Below, one piece after another: positions 8,558-19,200 of a stretch of DNA of 64,000 nucleotides. This DNA comes from Methanospirillum purgamenti (GTDB lineage Archaea > Halobacteriota > Methanomicrobia > Methanomicrobiales > Methanospirillaceae). Position 1 is the first letter of the stretch. Each line of letters starts with the position of its first letter. The stretch is from NCBI RefSeq assembly GCF_018502485.1, contig NZ_CP075546.1; one strand, 5' to 3'. The translations under genes and the position numbers were made by a program. The notes under the pieces are model-generated. The model was given only the letters and a program-made list of their open reading frames with translations, was not told the origin of the DNA and searched no databases.

Positions 8558-11532
8558 GATTCTCCCTTTCCTGTATCTCCAACTCGATATCGATTATGTG
8601 GTATATGGAAAACAAACCTGACACCTGTCCCATATGTACCCTCTTCAGAAATGCTAATATCAGTAATGGCAAGAACCTCTTTTATCAAAAAAAGACCGAG
8701 ACCAGTATTTTTCCCATACCCTCTTAAGAATATTTTATCTTTATCATCATCAGGAATTCCTCCTCCATTATCTTCATACTGTAAGAGACCCTCCTCAGCA
8801 TTTGATTCAAATGAAAGACGAATACAAGTTACGTTTACTCCATGTCTGGTTGAGTTCTCAACAAGGTTATAAAATACCTGTTTAATAAGAGCATCTGAGT
8901 ACAACTCAAGAGGTGAAATGTCACAGGAATAGTTGAGTTCAATTGCAACCTGCCGTACTGCCCAATCAAATAATTGCCGGACATTATGCCACGAAGGTTC
9001 ATGTATACCAATTTCTTCATATGTTTTGCTGAAGTCGATTAATTTCCCAATATCTGCTACCGCTTTTTTCTGATGTGATAATATTTCGGTTACTTTTGGA
9101 TCATTTGTTTCAGTTTCTGCAAAAAATCTGAACCCATCGATGATGGTAACTTTGTTTCTGATATCATGTCTGGTCAGGGAAGAAAGAAGCATTAATTTAT
9201 TATTCAGTTCTGATTGCTTCTTTAAGGCGAACTTCAGATCTGTAATGTCTCTTATTGTTTCTATTGCACCAACCAGATTTCCTTTACTATCATACAATGG
9301 CCCAGCAACTGCCCATTCATGCCGATTCACTCCTGTCGACGTAATATGTTCAAGTTCTGCAGATATGACTCCGTTTTCATATTTTACGTTACTATAATAT
9401 TTTGAGATATCAAGGGCAGAATCTAATATTTTGTCAATCAGGATAGGGCGTTGGTTTTTATATACTGCACATGAATAGGTCTTTTCTCCTGTCATCAATT
9501 CCTGCATGGGGGTTTGAGAGTAATCTTCCATTGCCCGGTTCCATGCAAGTATCCTGCCTCGTGTGTCAATAACAAAAGTCGGATCCGGAAGGTGTGCCAG
9601 AATACTATTGAGAAGGCGTAATGAATCTGATAGTGATTCCTTTTCAAGCGTCAGCTTCCAGAGTTGAAGTTGGTATGTAATATCCTGGATGTTAAGAATA
9701 AGGTATTTTTCTCCATGTGAATTTGTAATGATGGTTAAATCGTGGAGTGCTGGAAATTGAGTTCCGTCCTTTCTGACTCGAATCGCTTCTCCGGTAGAAT
9801 GACCAGTATCTGAAGCCATCCGAATCCATACGGGAATGTCTCCCTGACTATCTGAATGAACTGGTCCAAAAAATCCGTTTTCCAAAGCCTCTTCAGAAGA
9901 AAATCCATGCATTGATACATATGCGTCATTAACTGTATCTGGTCTTTCAATTGGTCCGGCGATAATGCCTGCACGGGTATTTCTGACTATGTCCGCAAGT
10001 TGATGGATTTCATCATGCATCCGCTTCTCTTCGGTGATGTCGCGTATTTGAAGAAGATCGAGGGATACATCATCGAGAATGAGTGGGACTTTCCGAATAT
10101 TTACAATTAATTTTCCTTTCCCGGAAATATTTGTGCTTTGCTCCCATTCTTTATCGTTCTCATGAGTATTGCCTACCAATGAGGTTATCAGGCTGGAGCA
10201 GTTGAGTAAATATTCAAGACTTTCTTTTTGTGTATCCCATCCAAACATTGTATAAGCCGCTGGATTAGCATTGATGATTTTTTCCCCATCCCAGAGAATG
10301 ATTGCATCTGATGCATTCGAAAACAAAGAATAATACCGCTTTTCTGATGTTGCTAAAGAACTGATGTTTCTCCGAATTGAATCTATCATTGAAGATGTTG
10401 TCTGAGCAATCCGGTTGAGTTCCTGATGTCTTGATGGTCGTATGTGATGGTCCAGATCTCCCTCAGCAATTGCATCAAGATCTTCAAGTAATGACTCTAT
10501 GGGGCTAAATAAAAATCGTGAAAAAAGAAATGCCAACAAAGAAGATAATAATATCGAAATGAGGAGTAATGAAATTGTCAATGATAACAGGTATCCCTTT
10601 TCTTTGTGATATTCGCTGGTTTTAAAAACCATTCTAGCAATATAATCGATATATTCAGAAGCAGGACTTGTTCTGTCTCCACTTTCAATAAAAAAATATC
10701 TGGTAAGGGTCTGGTTTTCATCATCATAGATATCTCTGGAACCATGGATTGCATACAATTCCATGGAAATATTGGCAACGTCAGGATGAGCAGGGATTGG
10801 AATCTCATCAACCTCGCTCATAATCATTCCTGTACTCCCGATAAGGTCCAATTCCAAAACCCGTGAGTCCTGGTTCATCACCTGGTTCACCAGAGCATTT
10901 AATGATAGTTCGTTCCGTTCAGTCTGGTAATCATTAAAAATATTATATGCAATTTCTACCAGGAACCTGTGGTCTGGTGTCGGTTGATATGCAAATATTC
11001 TCCAGGGTTTATTTGTATCAAAGCCTCTGACTACCCTGTCAAGACGAAAACTATCATTCATCCGTATATCTGTAATGGTCTTATTAAAAGAGCCCCATTT
11101 ACGAAAGTCTAAGTACAGATCATTCAAATTAGAACTATATTCCACTACTCCTGAACTATTAATTATCAGAATATCAATCCTGTCACGATAGTCTGGATCG
11201 ATCTGATTAATGATATAATGTAGGTCGATCTGTGAAGGATCCCTGGAATGAGATTCATACTCTTTAATAACAAGATCTGATACTGTCCTCAGAGGTTTAT
11301 TGTATGTTGATTCCCAGAGCATCTGGCCCTTCGTTATCCGGTCTGATGCACCTTTTAAGAAAAATTCGGTCTGGTTCAAATCTTTATAAAAACGGTCATC
11401 AATCTGTTTTGATGTCTCTGAATAATAAATTGCAGTGATCGATATGAGTGAAATGAGTATTATGATAATGAATAAAGCCATCAGGCTTCTTTTAAAAGAT
11501 AATTCTGACCCTGAAGGTATAGTTAGTGTCAT
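8554..11532 (-). CDS. Membrane multi-PAS sensor histidine kinase (RHD-type transmitter)
   Basis: A 992-residue protein. TM1 is about residues 15-37 and TM2 about 324-346. The extracellular Cache-like domain between them carries FAYQPTPDHRFLVEIAY, shared with the kinase at 323-2737. HAMP follows (FSPIESLLEDLDAIAEGD), then three PAS domains spanning about 405-775. The phospho-acceptor helix is non-canonical (LSSLTRHDIRNKVTII). The ATPase domain (about 860-985) has N-box NLVENSTRHG, G1 DNGGGIP and G2 NTGLGLFLIKEVL. The gene sits first in a two-gene unit with the PAS protein at 7850-8557 (4-base overlap). The transmitter is the type found in the receiver-led kinases of this window, so it appears to have been swapped onto this sensor. 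Confidence 0.9.
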   Translation of the reverse strand: MTLTIPSGSELSFKRSLMALFIIIILISLISITAIYYSETSKQIDDRFYKDLNQTEFFLKGASDRITKGQMLWESTYNKPLRTVSDLVIKEYESHSRDPSQIDLHYIINQIDPDYRDRIDILIINSSGVVEYSSNLNDLYLDFRKWGSFNKTITDIRMNDSFRLDRVVRGFDTNKPWRIFAYQPTPDHRFLVEIAYNIFNDYQTERNELSLNALVNQVMNQDSRVLELDLIGSTGMIMSEVDEIPIPAHPDVANISMELYAIHGSRDIYDDENQTLTRYFFIESGDRTSPASEYIDYIARMVFKTSEYHKEKGYLLSLTISLLLISILLSSLLAFLFSRFLFSPIESLLEDLDAIAEGDLDHHIRPSRHQELNRIAQTTSSMIDSIRRNISSLATSEKRYYSLFSNASDAIILWDGEKIINANPAAYTMFGWDTQKESLEYLLNCSSLITSLVGNTHENDKEWEQSTNISGKGKLIVNIRKVPLILDDVSLDLLQIRDITEEKRMHDEIHQLADIVRNTRAGIIAGPIERPDTVNDAYVSMHGFSSEEALENGFFGPVHSDSQGDIPVWIRMASDTGHSTGEAIRVRKDGTQFPALHDLTIITNSHGEKYLILNIQDITYQLQLWKLTLEKESLSDSLRLLNSILAHLPDPTFVIDTRGRILAWNRAMEDYSQTPMQELMTGEKTYSCAVYKNQRPILIDKILDSALDISKYYSNVKYENGVISAELEHITSTGVNRHEWAVAGPLYDSKGNLVGAIETIRDITDLKFALKKQSELNNKLMLLSSLTRHDIRNKVTIIDGFRFFAETETNDPKVTEILSHQKKAVADIGKLIDFSKTYEEIGIHEPSWHNVRQLFDWAVRQVAIELNYSCDISPLELYSDALIKQVFYNLVENSTRHGVNVTCIRLSFESNAEEGLLQYEDNGGGIPDDDKDKIFLRGYGKNTGLGLFLIKEVLAITDISISEEGTYGTGVRFVFHIPHNRYRVGDTGKGES

Positions 11533-11645
11533 AATTATGTTTGGGGGGATACAGCCAGTTTTAAGGAAATGAATTCTATTGGTGCTTATTTTGTCTTATT
11601 GTCTCTTGAGCATCTTCCTTGATAAAGGTATATATTTCATATATT

Positions 11646-12128
11646 TTATCCAATTTTTGAGATAATAAGGTATAATACTAAAAGTCCAGCCAGGATACCA
11701 ATTATGATCAGGGGAATGTGTTGCTCAAATGGTCTGTCTGGAGTTTTATCGATTTTGACTTGAATATTTTTTATTGCATCTGAAATTGTAGTTATATTCT
11801 CTCTCATTATAGAAATCTGTATTTCATGCTCCTCTGAATGATTATTCCGAGCCGTCAGATTTTCTGCTAGTTTTGAGAGACCAGTGTGTAATGCATGAAG
11901 TTCTGTTCGAAGAAATGAGATCTCTTCATCTTTTATCGTAAGTTCTCTATTTTGAGCTTTCAGATCTATTCTTAGTCGTTCGGTTTCAGTCTCACTTTTC
12001 ATAACATGAACTGACTGGATCAGCCGTCCGATGGCTTCCTGCCTTGTTATCCCTAGTACCATTGACTCTTCGTCGATATATGCCAGAATTTCTTCAGGTA
12101 ATTTCTTTTCAATTTTTTCATAACTCAT
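11646..12128 (-). CDS. Coiled-coil protein with C-terminal membrane anchor
   Basis: About 160 residues, no family recognised. The first 45 residues (KKLPEEILAYIDEESMVLGITRQEAIGRLI) resemble a ribbon-helix-helix or CopG-like segment. A long charged coiled coil follows at about 45-130, then one hydrophobic segment near the C-terminus (IPLIIIGILAGLLVLYLII), so it is probably tail-anchored with the coil in the cytoplasm. The ATG at 12128 is chosen over the GTG at 12137 because GTGAT lies just before it. It begins 22 bases after the polyphosphate kinase stop, so it is likely in that transcript. Confidence 0.7.
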   Translation of the reverse strand: MSYEKIEKKLPEEILAYIDEESMVLGITRQEAIGRLIQSVHVMKSETETERLRIDLKAQNRELTIKDEEISFLRTELHALHTGLSKLAENLTARNNHSEEHEIQISIMRENITTISDAIKNIQVKIDKTPDRPFEQHIPLIIIGILAGLLVLYLIISKIG

Positions 12129-12150
12129 GGATATCACAGAATTCTTCGGT

Positions 12151-14331
12151 TCATACGTTATTCACCCGTGGGATTAGGATGTCTTTTTGGTTCGTAGCCT
12201 CAGCATTTTGATGGTTTTTATTCCATAGCCCCCTATGTTCTATCAACCATTCCTGTGCTTGAACTGGTTCGTTCTGATCCCGGCAAACCCGTGAATATGA
12301 TCCATCGGGGAGTAATATTCTCGTCTTTATTGTATCATGTAAATGGTTTGGCAGTATAGTATGAATAATCTCATCCCGAATACCGGTATCCAGAATTGGA
12401 AAGAGTATCTCTATACGTCGTTTTAAATTTCGTGGCATGAGATCAGAACTTCCCATAAGGATAACTGGGTCACCACCATTATGGAAATAATAGATCCTGG
12501 TGTGCTCAAGAAATCTTCCAACAATTGTTGTAACGGTAATATTCTCTGATATTCCTTTAAGACTTGGCCGAAGACAACAGATTCCCCGGACTTGCAGATG
12601 GATGGTTACTCCTTCCTGTGATGCACGATACAAAGCACGAATAACACCAGAGTCTTGTAATGCATTGAGTTTAAAGATAAGTTTCCCGTCACCATGCGTT
12701 TTCTGCCTTGCAATTTCCTGATCAATTAAGGAAATAATCCCTTTTTTAATTCCACCAGGAGCAACAAGCAGATGGTTATATGAATTATACTGTGAATATC
12801 CGGTCAATACATTAAACAGGTGAGATACATCTGATGAAATCTCTTCATTTGCAGTAAAAATGCCTATATCTGTATATATTTTTGCTGTTCCTGCGTTATA
12901 ATTCCCAGAGCTCATGTGAACATACCGGACAATACCTGTTTTTTCTTTTCTGACAACAAGGCAGAGTTTTGCATGGACTTTAAGACCCATAATTCCAAAT
13001 ACAACATGAGCTCCTGCCCGCTCAAGTGCCCGGGCCCATCCGATATTATTCTCTTCATCAAATCGTGCTTTGAGTTCAACCAGAACAGAGACTGCTTTTC
13101 CATGTTCCCGTGCATCAAGAAGAGCCTGAACAATTGGAGAGTTTGTCCCTGTCCGGTACAGAGTCATTTTTATTGCCAGGACATCTGGATCATGTGCCGC
13201 TTTTTGTAAAAATTCAATAACCGGCTGAAAACTCTCATACGGGTGAAAAAGTATGATGTCACGTTGTTTTATGGCATGAAAGATATCCGGATCCCGTTCT
13301 AACCATTCCGGGACTGATGGAAGGAATGGATAATCCTTCAAATCAGGTCGATCGAGGTTTAATAGGCAAAAGAGATCAGCCATCCCCATCGGACCTTTCA
13401 CCTGGTAAAACATATGGGGGTATTTTGCAAGTTTTGCACCCATCATATCAACAATGGCCGGGATCATGTTGTTATCAATTTCAATCCTTACCGGAGTTCC
13501 GATCCAACGTTTACTAATAGACTGCTCCACAGCGCTTAAGAGATCATCAGCTTCATCCTCTTCGATTTCAATGTCGGCATCCCTTGTAACCCGGAAAGGG
13601 TATGCTGCGACAATTTCCATTCCAGGAAAGAGAAGATCCAGGTTATCAGCAATCAGATCTTCAAGAAATATAAACTCCTGGTTTTCCCTAAGGTGATTAT
13701 TCTCTGGATCAACAGGGATCTCGATAAGCCGTGGAAATAGTTTATTAGGTATTTTTATCCGAGCAAACAGTTCATCCGAACTTCCGGGTCTTTTTAGGAT
13801 AACTGCGAGATTTAAGGCAAGGTTTGAGATAAAGGGAAAGGGGTGGGATTTATCAAATGCAAGTGGGGTCAGAACTGGAAAAATATCCCGGTAAAAATAT
13901 TTCCGAAGTCGTTTTCGTTGTTTTTCATCCAGAGATTCCCGTTTATATATAATAATTCCTGATTTTGCAAGTTCAGGAACAATCTCTTCAATCCATACCC
14001 GGGTTTGTTCATCAAGTAATGGGATGAGATCTTTGTTTATCCGTTCCAGTTGTTCCATCGTTGTCAGCCCATCGGGTGGGAGCTTTATGACACCTTCTGC
14101 CAGCTGATGATGGAGCCCTGAAACTCTCACCATAAAGAACTCATCAAGATTATTAGAGAAAATTGCAAGAAATTTAATTCGTTCAAGAAGTGGGTGAGAA
14201 GGATCCTTTGCCTCATCCAGGACGTGACTATTGAACCGAATCCATGATAACTCCCGGTTAATATAGAGAGAAGGATCAGATAAGAGTGAACATGCCGTGT
14301 CTGAATGAAGAGATTCTTCGGACTGATCCAT
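12151..14331 (-). CDS. ppk1: Polyphosphate kinase 1
   Basis: A 726-residue enzyme that reversibly polymerises the gamma phosphate of ATP into inorganic polyphosphate. The N-terminal domain starts with YINRELSWIRFNSHVLDEA, the middle contains the phospholipase-D-like fold, and the autophosphorylated His lies in RYVHMSSGNYNAG. Further family segments are HPYESFQPVIEFL, DEENNIGWARALE and GSSDLMPRNLKRRIE. Length and motif order are those of full PPK1 enzymes. The coiled-coil membrane protein at 11646-12128 follows closely. No exopolyphosphatase or phosphate transport gene is nearby. Confidence 0.95.
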   Translation of the reverse strand: MDQSEESLHSDTACSLLSDPSLYINRELSWIRFNSHVLDEAKDPSHPLLERIKFLAIFSNNLDEFFMVRVSGLHHQLAEGVIKLPPDGLTTMEQLERINKDLIPLLDEQTRVWIEEIVPELAKSGIIIYKRESLDEKQRKRLRKYFYRDIFPVLTPLAFDKSHPFPFISNLALNLAVILKRPGSSDELFARIKIPNKLFPRLIEIPVDPENNHLRENQEFIFLEDLIADNLDLLFPGMEIVAAYPFRVTRDADIEIEEDEADDLLSAVEQSISKRWIGTPVRIEIDNNMIPAIVDMMGAKLAKYPHMFYQVKGPMGMADLFCLLNLDRPDLKDYPFLPSVPEWLERDPDIFHAIKQRDIILFHPYESFQPVIEFLQKAAHDPDVLAIKMTLYRTGTNSPIVQALLDAREHGKAVSVLVELKARFDEENNIGWARALERAGAHVVFGIMGLKVHAKLCLVVRKEKTGIVRYVHMSSGNYNAGTAKIYTDIGIFTANEEISSDVSHLFNVLTGYSQYNSYNHLLVAPGGIKKGIISLIDQEIARQKTHGDGKLIFKLNALQDSGVIRALYRASQEGVTIHLQVRGICCLRPSLKGISENITVTTIVGRFLEHTRIYYFHNGGDPVILMGSSDLMPRNLKRRIEILFPILDTGIRDEIIHTILPNHLHDTIKTRILLPDGSYSRVCRDQNEPVQAQEWLIEHRGLWNKNHQNAEATNQKDILIPRVNNV

Positions 14332-14470
14332 ATTACAAGAATTTCATCAGAATATGATAAAGGTTGAGTTTGTGTTTTGGGAGAAAATAATGTTCGACCA
14401 TGTCACATGAGAGTACACTTTTTTGTTCTTCTATCATCAGGTATATTATCTGTTGCGTAGTATTGATGGT

Positions 14471-15247
14471 ATGGACCTTCCTTTTAAAAGTGATTTTATC
14501 AGCCGATGGGAGACTTATTTTCCTGGAGAGCCTCTCCCCATTACGTTTGAACTCTCTTCAGATCTTCGTGGTATCCAAAAAGCCAGGACCGCCGATACAT
14601 GGAGATGTTTTGTGTGTGATCTGACAAAAGTCAGGAATGGTACATCTCTTGCATTTCATGAGGATTCCATATCCTGTAGTGGAGGTAAAAGATATTGCGG
14701 ATATCAGTCAGTTCCATTTAGTGATTTTCCATATTTTCTTTCATATGGCATAGAAGGAAAACTTGAAGGAGAACGATATAAAAAAGATCCTGCTTTAGTT
14801 GATGAATGGCAGAAGAATATCCATATTATTCCCGCTTCGGGGAAGTATTTGATCTTTAAAAGATGGGATCTGCTTGATAATGATGATAATCCATCAGTAG
14901 TGATATTTTTTGCACGACCTGAAGTATTATCCGGCCTTTTCACCCTGGCAAATTATGATCGTGCAGATTTGTATGGTGTTGTTATGCCAATGGGAGCGGG
15001 ATGCTCTTCTATAGTCCATTATCCCTGGCATGAAGAACAGTCTGACGATCCAAAGGCAATTCTAGGAATGATGGATCCATCGGCACGACCCTGTGTTCCT
15101 CTTGATGTTATGACCTTTGCAGTTCCGATGAAAAAATTTGTCCGAATGGTTACGTATATGGATGAAAGTTTTCTTATTACTCCTGCATGGGAAAAAGTAA
15201 AAAAGAAAATTGTGCAAAGCCAAAAGCAGAGTGCACATTCATCATGA
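14471..15247 (+). CDS. DUF169-family protein
   Basis: About 258 residues, soluble, matching the DUF169 family common in methanogens and other anaerobes. Its function is not established. Visible features are the N-terminal strand set around PLPITFELSSD, a Cys-containing segment (WRCFVCDLTK, then ISCSGGKRYCGY), and the typical end segment FAVPMKKFVRMVTYMDESFL. The cysteines suggest a metal or cofactor site, which is inference. The frame is open back to a TTG at 14423; the ATG at 14471 is preferred because the family fold starts just after it. It lies 29 bases upstream of the secreted protein gene at 15277. Confidence 0.8.
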   Translation: MDLPFKSDFISRWETYFPGEPLPITFELSSDLRGIQKARTADTWRCFVCDLTKVRNGTSLAFHEDSISCSGGKRYCGYQSVPFSDFPYFLSYGIEGKLEGERYKKDPALVDEWQKNIHIIPASGKYLIFKRWDLLDNDDNPSVVIFFARPEVLSGLFTLANYDRADLYGVVMPMGAGCSSIVHYPWHEEQSDDPKAILGMMDPSARPCVPLDVMTFAVPMKKFVRMVTYMDESFLITPAWEKVKKKIVQSQKQSAHSS

Positions 15248-15276
15248 GTCAAACATAGAGATCATAATTACCTGGA

Positions 15277-16068
15277 ATGGTACCTATGAATATTCTGGCA
15301 TTTATTTGTGTTTTTTTCTTCCTTGTGGGGAGTGTGAGCGCAGAAACCCGATATGATACAAATTCTCTTATCGCTGATGATATCAGGTTCAGGCAAGCTG
15401 TGGTTGACAGACTCTGTGATATAGATGAGCACATCTCAATGACATCATTAAACCTGACAGATTCAGATATCACGAATCTAACTATTCAATCGGATATCAA
15501 ATCTCTTGTCGATTCCGAGTCCCTCATTCGCTCGGCACTGTATATTTCACAAAATGGAGAAATTATGGCTGCTTATCCTGAATCAGTTATTATGAACAAT
15601 AATTTTTTTTATGATGAGCTAATCAATAACGATATAAGGACACCGCGGATCGTTGGAAATGCATCTCTTGAGTTGTATACAGGGGATACAATTTCGTTTT
15701 ATGAAAAAATTTTCATTTATCCTGTTCGAACCACCCGTGGCATTGAGTATATGGTTTTGTTTCTGGATACAGACAATCTCTGTCGGCAGGCAGCAAAAGA
15801 TGTTGGATTATCTCCAGAGTTATTCTCAGTTGTTCTTGATCAGGATGGAACTGTGCTCTGGTGCTCAGATTATGATGAACTGAACTCCATTCCTCCGGAT
15901 GATGTATTAACAGAATTTCCCACGTTTCGTGAGGTGAAAGAGTTAGTTCTGTATGCTTGGTCAGGAAGAACTATTTACGATGTGTGGAATGAGGGTTTAG
16001 TTCGTAATGGAGCCTGGTCATCAGTTCAGTTTTACAATCAGGTTTTGAAGATTTTTGTGGCAGGATAA
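15277..16068 (+). CDS. Secreted Cache-like ligand-binding protein
   Basis: A 263-residue protein with an N-terminal signal peptide (ILAFICVFFFLVGSVSA, probable cleavage after Ala) and no later membrane segment. The rest resembles one Cache/PDC-type sensor lobe: a long N-terminal helix (RQAVVDRLCDIDEHI), then strands around RSALYISQNGEIMAAYP and FSVVLDQDGTVLWCSDYDEL. Such domains normally sit in receptor ectodomains; here it is free. The next gene is a chemoreceptor without membrane segments (16285-20181). A link through a third, membrane component is possible but not shown. ATG 15286 is an alternative start. Confidence 0.72.
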   Translation: MVPMNILAFICVFFFLVGSVSAETRYDTNSLIADDIRFRQAVVDRLCDIDEHISMTSLNLTDSDITNLTIQSDIKSLVDSESLIRSALYISQNGEIMAAYPESVIMNNNFFYDELINNDIRTPRIVGNASLELYTGDTISFYEKIFIYPVRTTRGIEYMVLFLDTDNLCRQAAKDVGLSPELFSVVLDQDGTVLWCSDYDELNSIPPDDVLTEFPTFREVKELVLYAWSGRTIYDVWNEGLVRNGAWSSVQFYNQVLKIFVAG

Positions 16069-16284
16069 TTTTCTTTAATGGATTGTAACTAAAATTGAAT
16101 ATTTCTTTATTTTTGGTAAAATTATTGGTTACTTCCAGTGTCGCTTTTTATCAGAAATTTTTGTGTTAGATTCTCAATTTTTTTGTAAATTTTCTGATTA
16201 GTCATGTATACCATTGGTTTTAATAATTGAAAAAGAAAAGAGTTGAATCATTATTGTTCTCGTTTAGCTGGATGTGATTTACGT

Positions 16285-19200
16285 ATGACTGGAAATATTC
16301 GAACACAGGACATTGCGTCTCTGAAAACAATTCTTGATGGTACCTCGGCATCTATTCAAATTGTAGGTCCGGATGGGGTATTTATTGATTGTAATGCAGC
16401 AACTTATACACTGTTTCGTGCACAAAATCATGAAGATATCATTGGGAAACCCCCATCAATACTCTCCCCTGAAAAACAGAGCGATGGAACCTACTCTGAT
16501 GTAGGAGCGAAAAAATATATTGATACGGCATTTTCCGGAGAATCGGTCACTTTTGAGTGGGAGCATAAACGCCTTGATGGAACAATAATCCCTTGTCAGG
16601 TGACCTTACAACTGATCACGTATGAAGGGCAGACCTGTCTGATGGCAACAATGATTGATATTACTGATTTGGTAGCAATTCGGCGAAAATCAGAACTTAT
16701 AATAGAAAAATCACCAATCCCAATTATTGATGTCCGTCCGGATCTCTCTATTTTAGCCGGAAATTTGGCATTTGGGAATTTAACTGACATGTCTGCAGAA
16801 GAACTATCCGTGATGAAACTTTCAGATTTTAATGTCCAAAACAGAGTTGGGAGATCACTTACTGAGGGAATAGAAACAAAAAGCCCGGTTTCTGGTGATT
16901 TGGATGCTGTTGTTCCATCCGGAACAAAACACCTGCAATATCTTTATTACCCGATATTTGATCATAATGGAACATTATCTTCGATAATAGCATATTATAT
17001 TGATAAAACAGCAGAACGAAGAGCTGTTCGGGATATTATCGCACTGACAGAAAAATGCCAGGCTGGAAATCTTGATGCCAGGTTAGACGTCAGTCAGTAT
17101 TCAGGAGAATTATTTGATCTCACAAAAGGAATAAATGGAACATTAGATAGTGTTATCGGTCCCTTAAACGTGGCGGCAGAATATATGGATAGAATTGCCA
17201 AGGGTGATATTCCTCCAAAAATTACTGACCAGTATAACGGCGATTTTAATGAGATAAAAAATAACCTGAACACCTGTATTGACAGCCTGCAACAACTTAT
17301 TACCGATACCAATATGATGTACCGGGCTCAAAAAGAAGGAGATATCGAGGCAAAAATAGATACTACCCGATATCAGGGTGTATATTTAGATATTATAACC
17401 GGATACAATGATGTTGTAAACCTTCACATTTCTAGTATTCTGAAGATACTTACCATCCTAAGTTCATATGCGGAAGGCAATTTCTCCCCAACTCTTGAAA
17501 AATTACCTGGAAAGCAGGTTCTTGCAAATGAAAAGATGGACCTTCTTCAAGGGAACATTCAGTCTCTCATACGTGATTGTGATACCCTTATTCATGCAGC
17601 AACTCATGGAGAACTTCAGGTAAGGGCTGATGAGGCGAACCATCAGGGTGATTATCGAAAGATAATTGAAGGCATGAATAGGATTCTGGATGCTGTTGTA
17701 ACTCCTCTTCATGATGCTGGATCAGTCCTTGAGCGAATGGCGGTAAATGATTATACAATTAGGATGGATGAATCGAAATACTTGGGTGAATTTGTAACCC
17801 TGGCTTCGAATATAAACGCCGTTCGTGACAGAGTAAACCATATTGCAGATTCAATTGTCGAAATTAGTATAGGTGATCTCTCTGAGCTTGACACGTACAA
17901 AAGCATAGGGAGACGATCTGATCAAGATCGGATTGTTCCAAATCTTATCAAAGCATTTGAAAATCTTCAGGCTTTAACGACTGATACAAAAATGCTGGTG
18001 GAGGCTGCATCACATGGCACCTTTAATGTCCGGGCCGATGCTGACAGACATCAGGGAGAATACCGAAGAATTATTGAGGGCATTAACGCCACTGTTGAAA
18101 CAATTGCAGACAAAGTGGCCTGGTATGAATCCATTCTTGATGCAGTGCAGTTCCCGATTCATGTCACTGATATGAATATGAAATGGACTTACATGAATAA
18201 GGCCTTTGAAGCGGTTTTGTTGAAAAATAAAGTTATAAATGACCGAAAATCTGCGTATGGTCTCCCCTGTTATACTGCTGATGCAACTATCTGTCGGACT
18301 GAAAAATGCGGTATTGAACAACTGAGAAAAACCGGTGCAACAGAATCCTATTTTGAATGGCAGGGAATGAATGGAAAACAGGTGACAAAACCGGTAATGA
18401 ATGCCAAGGGAGAACAGATCGGATATGTCGAGACGGTTCAGGACTTAACTGATCAATTGAATCAGATTGCATATTATGAATCTATTCTGGATGCAGTACC
18501 GATGGGTATCACGGTTACTGATTTGAACTCACGATGGACCTTTGTCAATAAAGCCGTCGAAAACATGCTCAAGAAATCCAGGAAAGAACTGATAGGACGC
18601 CCCTGTAGCGAGTGGGGTGCTGCCATTTGTAATACGGATAATTGTGGTATTAACCGGTTGAAAAAAGGTATTACAAACACGAAATTTGAGCAGGATGGAG
18701 GCTTTTACAATGTTGACTGTGCCTATGTATTTGATGCCCAGGGTGAAACGGTCGGTCAGGTTGAAGTTGTTGGTGACGTTACTGCAATCACAAAGGTCGG
18801 CAATTTCCTGGATGAATCAGTACGTAACATTTCTGCATGTCTTGAAGAATTTTCCAAGGGGAAAACTGATTTTGTTGTCTCCATTCCTAGCTCAGATCAA
18901 TACACGGAAGACGTAAAAACGAAAATAGACACTCTTACCAATAATCTGTACCTGGCCCGCGATGCTGTGAAAAACCTTGTTCTTGAAGCAAACGCTCTGG
19001 CCCAGGCAGCAATTCTTGGAGATCTGAAACACCGTGCTGATGCTCTAAAAATCTCCGGAGATTTTGCTGAAGTGGTGAATGGGGTTAACGCAACCCTCGA
19101 TTCGGTTGTCACACCGGTACAGGAAGCTATCCGGGTAGCAGATGAATATGCACATGCAAATTTCACAGAAAGGTTTAATCCCTCAATTACTGTTGCAGGA